A DNA stretch of 64,000 nt from JBAXTZ01 sp037129925 (lineage in GTDB: Bacteria; Bacillota; Negativicutes; JBAXTZ01), in contig JBAXTZ010000003.1 of assembly GCA_037129925.1 (NCBI GenBank), positions 1-64,000 of the forward strand. Reading direction: 5' to 3'. Below the pieces are notes generated by a model. The model was not told where the DNA came from. It saw nothing but the letters and a program-made list of their open reading frames with translations, and did not search any database. Positions 8,466 to 15,841 of the stretch are shown in pieces (position 1 is the first letter of the stretch; the number at the start of each line of letters is the position of its first letter). The position numbers and the translations under genes are program-made.

Positions 8466-9074
8466 TTATAACGTTGCAACTACCGCCTTCAGCAAAAAAT
8501 ACCCGGCCATCATCAGCATTACCAAACGGGCGACATTCTTGACCGCCGGATTGTTAAATAACTTTAAGGACACACCAAACAAGGGTAGAAAATAGATACT
8601 CGTCCCAAGATAAAACCATAAGAAATAGGTCATGCCGGACCACGCCGAAGCCTTCGCCAGTACCGCAATGAGCGCGGCCACAAATGGCGGGCAGATTGCC
8701 AGACCAGTTAGCACGCCAAACGCCAGCGCGCCTAACCACGGTTTATATACCCGGCCAATCAGCCTACAGGGTTTTAGCGTCGGGAAGGCGCCAAATAGTC
8801 CACCGGCTAATAATAATGCTCCGATCAACCAACTGGAAATTGCGGTCAAGTTCTGAAATAGCGCTGCCTGATTAGCAGCCAGCAATGCTCCGGCAAACCC
8901 GGCAATCAGCCCAACCAGCGCATAAGAAAACAATCGACCGGCCAAAAACAACACCAAGTAACCAGCGTTTTTCCTGCCACCACTATTTTCGGCAACCAAA
9001 AACGGCAGTAAATACAAACCGCAGGACAACAAGCAATACCAGCCGGTGGACACACCCAAAAAGAACGCTTCCAT
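8466..9074 (-). CDS. membrane protein of the DsbD/CcdA or TauE-like (urease accessory UreH-type) family
   Basis: A 202-aa polytopic protein with about six membrane helices, small-residue-rich, starting with a short segment containing a Cys in the first helix (STGWYCLLSCGLYLLPF). This pattern matches the sulfite exporter TauE/SafE and cytochrome biogenesis transmembrane families, which move electrons or metal/sulfur ligands across the membrane. Its start overlaps the end of the upstream gene closely, suggesting translational coupling. Such proteins accompany CcoG/CcoH-type genes in other bacteria, which fits the two genes upstream. Exact function uncertain. Confidence 0.6.
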   Translation of the reverse strand: MEAFFLGVSTGWYCLLSCGLYLLPFLVAENSGGRKNAGYLVLFLAGRLFSYALVGLIAGFAGALLAANQAALFQNLTAISSWLIGALLLAGGLFGAFPTLKPCRLIGRVYKPWLGALAFGVLTGLAICPPFVAALIAVLAKASAWSGMTYFLWFYLGTSIYFLPLFGVSLKLFNNPAVKNVARLVMLMMAGYFLLKAVVATL

Positions 9075-9075
9075 C

Positions 9076-9528
9076 CTAATGTTTGTTTTTCAGCGCAACT
9101 CGGACCGCCACCGACTTGTCATCAAACAAATATACCCATTTCACATTTTCGGCGTTTCCATCGCTGGAGGTAATCCTGGCTGTCAATTTGGCCGTGTCTA
9201 CGGCAATTCCAAAATGATAACCGTCACTACTAATGGTTTCAATTACCTCCCCCGGTAATTGGGGTTTGCCGATTAGCCGAAACTGCACAAAACCTTCGCT
9301 GGCATCGCCAAATACGGTCTTAAATACCGGATGGTTGATTATCAGCTCATAACCCGGGCGCTGAATAGTAGTTGCCGGCTGCCCGCCGGAATACCAGGCC
9401 GTCGGCTGCAAACCGGTCGCCAAAACAAGCTGCTCGAGTTTGTCCATGCCGACAAAAGAAAATATCATATAAAATATCGCTGCGACTGCTAGCAAGTATG
9501 CGAAAAACGCCTTAATTTTTCCAAACAT
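9076..9528 (-). CDS. membrane-anchored extracytoplasmic protein, function unknown (CcoH/FixH-like topology)
   Basis: A 150-aa protein with one N-terminal membrane helix (about residues 8-27) and a soluble, beta-rich extracytoplasmic domain of about 110 residues. I do not recognise the family by sequence. Its size, topology and position between a membrane polyferredoxin and a TauE-like protein recall FixH/CcoH, which assists copper-protein assembly; this is inference from context only. GGGGG with a 5-nt spacer marks the ATG. Confidence 0.55.
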   Translation of the reverse strand: MFGKIKAFFAYLLAVAAIFYMIFSFVGMDKLEQLVLATGLQPTAWYSGGQPATTIQRPGYELIINHPVFKTVFGDASEGFVQFRLIGKPQLPGEVIETISSDGYHFGIAVDTAKLTARITSSDGNAENVKWVYLFDDKSVAVRVALKNKH

Positions 9529-9538
9529 CTTATCCCCC

Positions 9539-10657
9539 TTAACCGAGAGCGAGCTTGAAAATCACACTGATGCTCTTGGCGAGCATCGTGCCAAGCATCG
9601 CCACCATCAATATATACGCTGCATACATAAACAGCAACCGCGCGGCAGCAGAATTCGCATTGCAGCCTGTGCCCCGGATATGATAAGCGATCGCTTTGGT
9701 CGGGCAATTATCCGCGCATCTGCCGCATTTGGCGCATTCACTGCGAATCGTCCCTTGCTGCAGCCCTTCTTCGTCGATTGCATTTAACGGACAAACAGTA
9801 ATACATTTTTTGCACTTTATGCACTTATCTTTCGCAATCTTAATGCTGAAAATATTTACGCGGTTAGACAACGCGAGTAGCGTCGGCCCGAGCGGACAGA
9901 AAAACGAACACTGAGCGCGCTTTTTTGAGCGGAACGGCAAAATTATGATAAAAATTAAAAACATCCCAAAGAATAATAACATCCCGATAATATCTACTAC
10001 TGTACTGCCAATCTTGAATTCGGTCACGGCTTTAAACGGGCACAGCCATTCGCAGTATGCCGGTGCCAAAGTATAAGCCGACAGCAAAGCCGAAAATGCC
10101 AATACCGCCCAGGGTAGCAGCCGCCATAATTTGCTTTTGAAAACGAATGAGGGCTTTTTCCGTAGTTGTGCTACTCCCTCGTCCCATCCGCCATAAAAAC
10201 AACCCCAGGAGCACCAGCCGCGACCGAGCACGATAACTGCAGAGATAATAATGACCAGCATTGAGGCAATCGAGGCAAATCCACCAGACATTGTGCCGGG
10301 AAAGGGAATTTCACCAATCGCAAATCCGGGGATTATCAACATCGGCGTGACCAGATGGCAAAACGGCACCTTGCATTCATACACCGCGACCGATGAAACC
10401 ATCATGCTGCCGCGAGTGATAATGTTATGATAGATAAAACTTATCGGAAACAACAGCGCCGCCGGTATAAACAACATTGCCCGATATTTCCAAGTCTTTC
10501 CGGTTCGCAACATCATAAAGAACAGATAAACCACATAAAGGAATACCAGCAACGAAGCAACGCCCTCATAGCTATGTATCTTTATCCCGTGCAACAAAAA
10601 CATCGCCGCAATCAGGATTATTGGCAATAACGCGAGTATCGCTTTCCAAAGTTTCAT
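9539..10657 (-). CDS. membrane polyferredoxin, NapH/NosR/CcoG-like
   Basis: A 372-aa protein predicted to pass electrons from the cytoplasm through the membrane. About five to six helices are interleaved with Cys-rich motifs: CSWGCFYGG, CEWLCPFKA and CSFFCPLGP, the signature of the NapH/NosR/RdxA group. Two classical [4Fe-4S] motifs follow, CIKCKKCITVCP and CAKCGRCADNCP, then a last helix. GGAGG precedes the ATG. It heads a tight run with the FixH-like and TauE-like genes (10 and 1 nt gaps). No terminal oxidase or nitrate reductase gene lies nearby, so its acceptor is unknown. Confidence 0.8.
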   Translation of the reverse strand: MKLWKAILALLPIILIAAMFLLHGIKIHSYEGVASLLVFLYVVYLFFMMLRTGKTWKYRAMLFIPAALLFPISFIYHNIITRGSMMVSSVAVYECKVPFCHLVTPMLIIPGFAIGEIPFPGTMSGGFASIASMLVIIISAVIVLGRGWCSWGCFYGGWDEGVAQLRKKPSFVFKSKLWRLLPWAVLAFSALLSAYTLAPAYCEWLCPFKAVTEFKIGSTVVDIIGMLLFFGMFLIFIIILPFRSKKRAQCSFFCPLGPTLLALSNRVNIFSIKIAKDKCIKCKKCITVCPLNAIDEEGLQQGTIRSECAKCGRCADNCPTKAIAYHIRGTGCNANSAAARLLFMYAAYILMVAMLGTMLAKSISVIFKLALG

Positions 10658-10758
10658 GATGCCTCCGAAAAAGTTTGTCGACTACAATCTACAGAATATT
10701 AATTCGTCAAATAAATACAAATTCCTGCTTGCAGCACTGATTCGTGCATGCAACAATT

Positions 10759-11658
10759 TTATTCGCCGATGCCACTTGAAACTTCAATTTCCTGCTCATA
10801 ATAGTAGGAATAATCTACGCCCTTCATAAACAGCTCGCGGTCGTTGATCTTATCGGTCAATGCCGACAGTAATAATGATTTTATCTGTGAAGCATCTGCC
10901 ACGCTGGCTTTCATTGCGGCGAGATACGCTGTTTTATTGATTGCACTCCAATCCACGCACATTTTCAGATTCTTTTTCAAAATCAAGTCCAGCCAAATAC
11001 GCGTACTTCTGCCGTTGCCCTCCATAAACGGATGTGCAACATTCATCTCCACATACTTAGCAGCGATTTCGTCAAAAGTGCTTTCAGGCATTTTCTCAAT
11101 GTCGGTGAGTGTTTCTGGCAAAAAGCGTGCCAGCGCAAATTGAAAGCCGCTCTTAGCGATGTTAAGTGTTCGGATTTGCCCGGCAAACTCATACAGTCCG
11201 CCGAATAAATAGCCGTGAATCTGCTGCAAGCCTTTGACTGTACCAACTTCGATTGTATCCAAAAGAGAACTGTCAAACAAGGCATACGCCTTGGATTTGC
11301 TCTTGCCATCAATCGTCTCATCGCTGTATGTGAACCATTCGATAAAACGATTGGCTTGCTTGCTCGGGAAATTTTTGGCCAGTTCGATTATTCCTGCATT
11401 ATCAAATGCATCAGTCCGATATTTTTTTCCGTCGGCAGCTGTCAGTTTCAGTTGGTTAGCGGCACTAACCAACTCGATATTTTCTTTTTTGAGTTTCGAT
11501 TTTAGATATTTCCAGTAATTGCGGTTTTTCTCATAATCTTCCACGCCGCGAAGAACGCCGATGGTATCCAGCACCGAAAACCACCATTTGGAGCGCTCAT
11601 CATCCCAGACGGCACGGACTTCCCTGTCATCAAAAAAACGGATGGAAACCTTGCTCAT
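10759..11658 (-). CDS. Fic-domain protein with N-terminal BRO-N (phage antirepressor-like) domain
   Basis: A 299-aa fusion. Residues 1-110 resemble the BRO-N/antirepressor domain found in phage proteins and predicted to bind DNA. The C-terminal half is a Fic domain with the complete catalytic motif HPFMEGNGRSTR, including the His and the anion-binding GNGR, so it is predicted to transfer AMP (or another nucleotide) to a protein. I see no clear [S/T]xxxE[G/N] inhibitory helix, so how it is kept silent is unknown. AGGAG precedes the ATG. It sits in an island of decayed toxin-antitoxin genes, and its 5' end abuts the truncated end of a yoeB remnant. Confidence 0.85.
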   Translation of the reverse strand: MSKVSIRFFDDREVRAVWDDERSKWWFSVLDTIGVLRGVEDYEKNRNYWKYLKSKLKKENIELVSAANQLKLTAADGKKYRTDAFDNAGIIELAKNFPSKQANRFIEWFTYSDETIDGKSKSKAYALFDSSLLDTIEVGTVKGLQQIHGYLFGGLYEFAGQIRTLNIAKSGFQFALARFLPETLTDIEKMPESTFDEIAAKYVEMNVAHPFMEGNGRSTRIWLDLILKKNLKMCVDWSAINKTAYLAAMKASVADASQIKSLLLSALTDKINDRELFMKGVDYSYYYEQEIEVSSGIGE

Positions 11659-11670
11659 CTATAACTCCTT

Positions 11671-11870
11671 TATGACAAGAAAATTTCAAAGAAAATTAAC
11701 GCTCTGATTAATGATATTGAACGCGACCAATAGAAGAAATTGGCAAACTGGAGCCGTTGAAGTTTGAGCTTCAAGGATTATAGAGCCGGATAATTAAATC
11801 CGAGCATCGGCTGGTTTATATTATTGACGGTGATTCGATCATTATTGCTCAATGTAAGGAACATTATTAG
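11671..11870 (+). pseudogene. yoeB: YoeB-type toxin remnant (truncated, frameshifted, internal stop)
   Basis: Translating the plus strand gives a near-complete C-terminal two thirds of a YoeB/Txe mRNA interferase. KKINALINDIER comes in one frame, then GKLEPLKFELQGL after a frameshift near 11726. A TAG (11781-11783) stands where the family has Trp, then SEHRLVYIIDGDSIII and the terminal CKEHY follow. The catalytic Arg and terminal His-Tyr of YoeB are still present. The first third is missing and its place is occupied by the 5' end of the Fic gene on the other strand. No YefM antitoxin is left. Clearly dead. Confidence 0.85.
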
Positions 11871-11936
11871 CGGCATGACGGCAGGTCTCGCGCTCAATTA
11901 GTTCATATGATGCAAAATCACCACTTATGAAAACTA

Positions 11937-12788
11937 TTAATCATTGCCTTCAATTTCTTGCAACGTTTTACCCTCAAACTTCCAAAAAGTTCTTCCATTA
12001 GCCGCTCCGCCGACAACAATGGTAGCCGCTCCACTCGGACTACTGAACGCGTAATTAAAGACAAACTTATAATTTTTTTCATCTTCGCACTCGATTATAA
12101 CACCTTGTTTTAGCAACGATTCTCTAGTCTGCTTAATTAATTGCGAACACGAATTTTGCACCGTCTTTACAACAATAGAACCAGCAATTATTACGTACTT
12201 GCCCTCGACATTTGTCATTTTTGCCAACGCGCCCTTGTTTTTACCCTCATATACAACTTTCCCTAAAATGCTCGGCTCAATTTTCACAATACGAGACTTC
12301 AACAAATCATATCTAAAGGAATCCAAAATCAACTCAATATTTTCAATAAAATACTCAATATCTGATTTTTCAGATATTGATATATTGGGGTAGGTAGGTT
12401 TATTAGTGTTTTTGAGTTTGACATTATTTGCTTTTTCAACCTTTTTGCACAATGCAGACTCAATGTATTGAATATGTGTTTTTGTCAAATTGTTATCTTT
12501 TGACGTGAAAACTATTGTCTCAGTCCAAAAACTTTTATCATCTGAACGATTATGGCTTTGCAAACGTGGTTTGACTGGATCGCCTTCACCAATATACGCG
12601 CAATTAATCTCTGGCCCTAACAAAATATATACACCAGGTCGTTCAGCTTCTGGACACTGCTCAAATTCTTTCAGTAAACTGCGCGGAAAGAAAGTAGCGT
12701 GAATTGTCATGTTTGCAATTTCTACGGTTCGTAAGCCATCCGCCTCAGCACCAGCTAAAAAAAGTTTTAACGATTTGGATCTACCCAT
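11937..12788 (-). CDS. GIY-YIG nuclease-family protein with C-terminal DUF4357
   Basis: A 283-aa protein. The middle part carries a GIY-YIG-like core (PGVYILLG then CAYIGEGDP, followed by an Arg about nine residues later), the fold of single-strand-nicking nucleases such as UvrC and homing enzymes. The C-terminal quarter ends in the DUF4357 pattern (PSGAATIVVGGAANGRTFWK). Proteins of this layout are common in defence and mobile islands; the role is not established. GGAGG with a 5-nt spacer selects the ATG at 12788 over an in-frame ATG upstream. Its A/T-rich codon use contrasts with the neighbouring catabolic genes, consistent with transfer. Confidence 0.75.
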   Translation of the reverse strand: MGRSKSLKLFLAGAEADGLRTVEIANMTIHATFFPRSLLKEFEQCPEAERPGVYILLGPEINCAYIGEGDPVKPRLQSHNRSDDKSFWTETIVFTSKDNNLTKTHIQYIESALCKKVEKANNVKLKNTNKPTYPNISISEKSDIEYFIENIELILDSFRYDLLKSRIVKIEPSILGKVVYEGKNKGALAKMTNVEGKYVIIAGSIVVKTVQNSCSQLIKQTRESLLKQGVIIECEDEKNYKFVFNYAFSSPSGAATIVVGGAANGRTFWKFEGKTLQEIEGND

Positions 12789-12942
12789 AACTACCTCCAT
12801 AAACATCTATCTTTTTTTCTTTTTAATTCGCTATACTAATTATTATTTTCGTTAGACATCAAAAGGTTAATTTGCATTTATCACACTCTCCCCAAAGTTA
12901 TCGGAAAAATGCTATTAATAATAATATTCGCCAAATAAAATT
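12789..12942. other. A/T-rich leader of the GIY-YIG gene, no gene seen
   Basis: First part of a 477-nt stretch (12789-13265) without an intact gene. It holds only the leader of the GIY-YIG gene; the rest contains the terminator, the antitoxin remnant and the palindrome listed separately. Confidence 0.4.
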
Positions 12943-12987
12943 AAAATCCTGCACAGCAGCAAATGTTTTACTGTGCGCAGGATTTTT
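12943..12987. terminator. strong hairpin terminator
   Basis: AAAATCCTGC pairs with GCAGGATTTT, with ACAG/CTGT stacked inside. T-runs on both flanks allow use in either direction. It closes off the decayed antitoxin gene on the minus strand. Confidence 0.75.
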
Positions 12988-12995
12988 GGCTTGTG

Positions 12996-13157
12996 TCATC
13001 TAAACTCAATATGCAACTCTTTGCCCAAATCATCTGCGATTTTTTTCAAAAAGGCTAATGAAGGATTATAACCGCGTAATATTATTTTCAATTCTCGCGC
13101 TAATCACTTGCTTAATAACTTCGAATTCCGGTTCAAGCGCCTTGGCCGCGGCTGCAA
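12996..13157 (-). pseudogene. higA: HigA/XRE-family antitoxin remnant lacking its HTH core
   Basis: On the minus strand one frame reads ALEPEFEVIKQVISARIENN (the standard N-terminal part of XRE-type HigA antitoxins) and stops. One base later another frame reads YNPSLAFLKKIADDLGKELH and ends at the natural stop (12996-12998). The roughly 20 residues between, which form the helix-turn-helix, are deleted with a frameshift. Some codons upstream (13160-13256) might be left over from the HigB toxin, but I cannot show it. A non-functional toxin-antitoxin relic. Confidence 0.85.
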
Positions 13158-13227
13158 ATTACGTTTTTTATTGCGGTAAGGATTTTACGCATCATTTTGT
13201 CGGTTGCAGTCAACATAATTAGCCACA

Positions 13228-13249
13228 TTTGTCGGTTGCTACCGACAAA
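13228..13249. repeat. perfect 9-bp inverted repeat downstream of the amidase gene
   Basis: TTTGTCGGT, 4-nt loop, ACCGACAAA. A partial copy of the left arm (TTTTGTCGGTTGCAG) lies about 30 nt away. It is not followed by a T-run, so it could be an operator or a processed 3' end rather than a terminator. Confidence 0.55.
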
Positions 13250-13265
13250 TTCAAATTCACGCGAG

Positions 13266-14354
13266 TCAAACCGCAAAAATCAGCGATTCACCAAAGCCGC
13301 CGGCGGCGAAATATCTATCATGTAGCTCATTGCGCTGGAAATTCGGCGCCAATTTATCAATTAACTTAAATAATGCTGCGGCGTTAGCTTTACCGCTAGT
13401 TGTAGCCAGCACGATTCCAGCGGCGGCATCGCCGTGCGGCAAGGTTACTGCTGTCATGTCCAGCATATTGGCTATTTTTACCAGGTATTTTCCACTTTGG
13501 TTCTGCACCGCCCGCGAAGTCTCACCGCTCAGTCCGAATACCGAATCGCCAAAGCCCAGCAGATCTACCGGTCCTTCAAAAGTCATAACGGTGTCGAAGT
13601 TCTGCAATATTTTTTCCATTGCGCTAATTGACTGAGTACGGTCAACAAAATCGGGAAAGTGTGTTTCTCTACATTCAATCCCCAGCTGTTGCAACTGTTC
13701 AATAACCGGTAGTAACCGCGCTTGCATATCCGAACCGTCCGGCAAAGTAATGTTCCCGGTCGCCGGAACGGCAATTGTAGCTGGCCACAGCCGGTCTGTT
13801 TCCAAGAGCGCCAATAGCCCGAGCGCAGCTTTGGCAACTTGCCAGTCCCGGGCAATCATTCCGACAGACGAAGAAAATGCAATCCCATCAGTCGAGCGAC
13901 CAACGGAATTGCTTTTGTAGCCGCAACCGGCTAGCAATACACTATACAAATTACAGGCCAAAGCCGGCGCCAGCACCGAGCCGCCGCCGTCTGTGCCTAG
14001 CGCCAAATCATTAATTCCCAACAGCACATTAACTGCCGAACCGCTGGATGAGCCGGTCATCGGTCGACCGGTCAGCGGATTGAGTAAATCGACATCGATT
14101 GCCCGCCCGCCAGTCGCAGCCTTATCTATAGTATGCCAGATGAAATTGTCCGCACACAGTCGGGCAATCAAGTCACGCGGCATTACCGGCGTATTCTTTA
14201 CGCCAAGCAAACAAGGTCGAAGACCGTTCTCAAGAGCCTCCGCCGCCAAAATCAATGCATGCGTATTATTGGCGACAACCGATTTACCAAGATTTTTTTC
14301 CGCCTTCAACACTGCTTGGGCGATTCTCTTATATGCGCCTATCGTTTCATTCAT
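13266..14354 (-). CDS. amidase-signature family protein
   Basis: A 362-aa member of the amidase-signature family, which hydrolyses amide bonds with a Ser-cisSer-Lys triad. The Gly/Ser-rich signature is clear: GSSSGSAVNVLLG (cis-Ser), then LGTDGGGSVLAPA (nucleophile Ser). The catalytic Lys is probably that of LLGVKNTP near residue 52. At 362 residues it is short for the family (usually 430-500). It lies at the downstream end of the yhf-like cluster on the same strand, separated from the DUF2620 gene by a 408-nt gap, so membership in the pathway is possible, not shown. No substrate can be named. Confidence 0.8.
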   Translation of the reverse strand: MNETIGAYKRIAQAVLKAEKNLGKSVVANNTHALILAAEALENGLRPCLLGVKNTPVMPRDLIARLCADNFIWHTIDKAATGGRAIDVDLLNPLTGRPMTGSSSGSAVNVLLGINDLALGTDGGGSVLAPALACNLYSVLLAGCGYKSNSVGRSTDGIAFSSSVGMIARDWQVAKAALGLLALLETDRLWPATIAVPATGNITLPDGSDMQARLLPVIEQLQQLGIECRETHFPDFVDRTQSISAMEKILQNFDTVMTFEGPVDLLGFGDSVFGLSGETSRAVQNQSGKYLVKIANMLDMTAVTLPHGDAAAGIVLATTSGKANAAALFKLIDKLAPNFQRNELHDRYFAAGGFGESLIFAV

Positions 14355-14397
14355 ATTGCGCCTCTCTCAGTGATTTCCACTACGCCGCTCACTCCAG

Positions 14398-14589
14398 CTA
14401 CTCTACATGACAATTCTGGATTTGTTCTTGAAAATTCACAGTTTCAATATCAATTGACTCCGTCGTTTCAATCCGCGCATTAATTCGAGCCGTTAATTGT
14501 GCTTCAACAAGTGAGCGTAAAAAACCGTACTGTTTGAAGGAGCGCTCAGTATCCGGAATGGGCGCGACTGAGTTTACGGTTTTAGCGAG
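14398..14589 (-). pseudogene. possible decayed coding remnant of about 63 codons
   Basis: Within the 408-nt gap between the amidase and DUF2620 genes, one minus-strand frame stays open from 14589 to a TAG at 14398-14400. It reads like protein (for example FKQYGFLRSLVEAQLTARIN) but has no ATG, GTG or TTG start with a ribosome site. I recognise no family. Probably the tail of a lost gene. Confidence 0.35.
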
Positions 14590-14635
14590 CTATTGTTAGC
14601 ACACTAGGCACTGAATTACAGCGCTTGATGTTTGG

Positions 14636-14744
14636 GTTGCTTTTGCATCAAGGTAAAAGTAACGTCTGCCGCAGGCAATGCGGTTTAGCCTATCGGCTGC
14701 GCCGATTGTATGCGCCTTACTTTTTGCCAGGCTGAAAAAGTAAG
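14636..14744. repeat. pair of related hairpins bounding a 52-nt spacer
   Basis: A perfect 10-bp stem CTTACTTTTT/AAAAAGTAAG (14716-14725 with 14735-14744) and a weaker one of similar sequence, GTTGCTTTT/AAAAGTAAC (14636-14644 with 14655-14663). Both loops contain a GCxxxxAGG-like core. The likeness suggests one dispersed repeat family or a degenerate mobile cassette. Confidence 0.55.
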
Positions 14745-14762
14745 ATCTAATTGATAACCATC

Positions 14763-15125
14763 CTACTTCTTCAAAATCTCTTTCACAATCAGCGGCAATA
14801 CCTTGTCGGTATGCTCGGCGGTAAACCCAAAGGCTTTTTTGCCGGACGCCACTTCGGCGATGATTTCAGCATCGGATTTAATGTTTCCCGGCATCGAAAC
14901 CGTTACGCATTGTCCCATGCCTAGTAAAGCGATTGCCATAGCCAGCGCCCCGCCGCCACCGGTGTTGCAGGCGCCAACATAATAGTCTGCCTGACCGGTC
15001 TTGATCAGCATCGCCGCTTCAATATCACTCTTTATTTCCACAGATACCTTGTCGCCGCCCAACTCCTTGACTTTGTTGGCAATCTCCTGCTTGTTCATCT
15101 GCCCGCCAATTACAAATTTAATCAT
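14763..15125 (-). CDS. yhfU: DUF2620 protein, YhfU-like
   Basis: A 120-aa cytoplasmic protein of the YhfU/DUF2620 family: N-terminal VIGGQMNKQEI, a central Gly-rich stretch ACNTGGGGALAMAI and a conserved SMPGNIKS segment. Size and alpha/beta pattern recall small phosphotransferase-type components, and a Cys precedes the Gly-rich loop. With a PRD gene and two YhfT membrane proteins in the same cluster, a PTS-like role is conceivable but unproven. AGGAG precedes the ATG. Confidence 0.8.
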   Translation of the reverse strand: MIKFVIGGQMNKQEIANKVKELGGDKVSVEIKSDIEAAMLIKTGQADYYVGACNTGGGGALAMAIALLGMGQCVTVSMPGNIKSDAEIIAEVASGKKAFGFTAEHTDKVLPLIVKEILKK

Positions 15126-15151
15126 CTTTTTTCTCCTACTGTTATTTTATT

Positions 15152-15214
15152 CATTTCAGCTTTCAACATTTCGCATTTAACTTTTAACTTTCAACTTTCA
15201 CATTTCGCACTTTA
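15152..15214. repeat. degenerate 7-bp tandem repeat
   Basis: Plus-strand units CATTTCA, GCTTTCA, then GCATTTA, ACTTTTA, ACTTTCA, ACTTTCA, CATTTCG, CACTTTA with one phase slip. It fills the gap between yhfU and the NYN gene and reaches the NYN stop codon. Confidence 0.75.
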
Positions 15215-15763
15215 ACCGTATTTTATTCTTTCTACAACCTCGCCAGTCAACTTCACCCGTACATCACACAATTTATACAATTCTTCATGTGGCGGATTAG
15301 TGCTACCGTAAATTAACGTAACATGTACCCCTTCGTCTTTGGCAATCTGAACCGCCGGAATCATATCGCTGTCGCCGGTCAAAATTACCGCGTGGGTGAT
15401 CTTACCTTTCATCGCCAACTTCGCCAAATCCAGGGCAAACAGCACATCAACCCGCTTTTGCATATAAATCGGTCGATGCTTGGAGTTAAAGCCCCGCCGT
15501 TCCAGCCGTCCCAAACATACCGAAAAATTGGACAGTTCGCTCAATCCGGCTACGAAATCATCAAATTTCTGCGTGAGTTTATCGCTCTGCGCCGAGTGGT
15601 CGTTATAGGGCGGACAATGATAATAACTGGTACGCAACACGTTTTTCCCATCCGCCATATAGTGCGCCAATTTGGCATAATCAATCGGCACATTGCCGAA
15701 TTCATCTTTTACCACTGCATCAAGATACCCGCCATCAATAAAACTGGCAACCTGTAAATCCAT
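15212..15763 (-). CDS. NYN-domain (LabA/PIN-like) predicted ribonuclease
   Basis: A 183-aa single NYN domain, a PIN-like metal-dependent ribonuclease fold. The acidic residues expected at the metal site are visible: FIDGGYL, KRVDVLFALD and ILTGDSDMIPAV. Members act on RNA, but this one has no added domain to suggest a target. It is embedded between YhfT- and YhfU-type genes on the same strand, flanked on both sides by 7-bp repeats, and may have been inserted into the cluster. Confidence 0.8.
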   Translation of the reverse strand: MDLQVASFIDGGYLDAVVKDEFGNVPIDYAKLAHYMADGKNVLRTSYYHCPPYNDHSAQSDKLTQKFDDFVAGLSELSNFSVCLGRLERRGFNSKHRPIYMQKRVDVLFALDLAKLAMKGKITHAVILTGDSDMIPAVQIAKDEGVHVTLIYGSTNPPHEELYKLCDVRVKLTGEVVERIKYG

Positions 15764-15780
15764 ATCAACCTACTTTCTCC

Positions 15781-15837
15781 CTCTAAACTCTCCGCTCCCA
15801 ATCCCCCGTTCCCTATTCCCTATTCCCCAATCCCCAA
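15781..15837. repeat. degenerate 7-bp tandem repeat, eight units
   Basis: CTCTAAA, CTCTCCG, CTCCCAA, TCCCCCG, TTCCCTA, TTCCCTA, TTCCCCA, ATCCCCA in unbroken register. It occupies nearly the whole gap between the NYN gene and the downstream yhfT copy. Confidence 0.8.
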
Positions 15838-15841
15838 CATC

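Noticed and set aside
13228..13249. Terminator for the amidase gene
   Set aside because: The stem is perfect but no T-run follows on the minus strand, so I list it only as an inverted repeat.
14355..14762. Insertion sequence between the amidase and DUF2620 genes
   Set aside because: The hairpins are related, but no transposase frame and no target duplication are seen.
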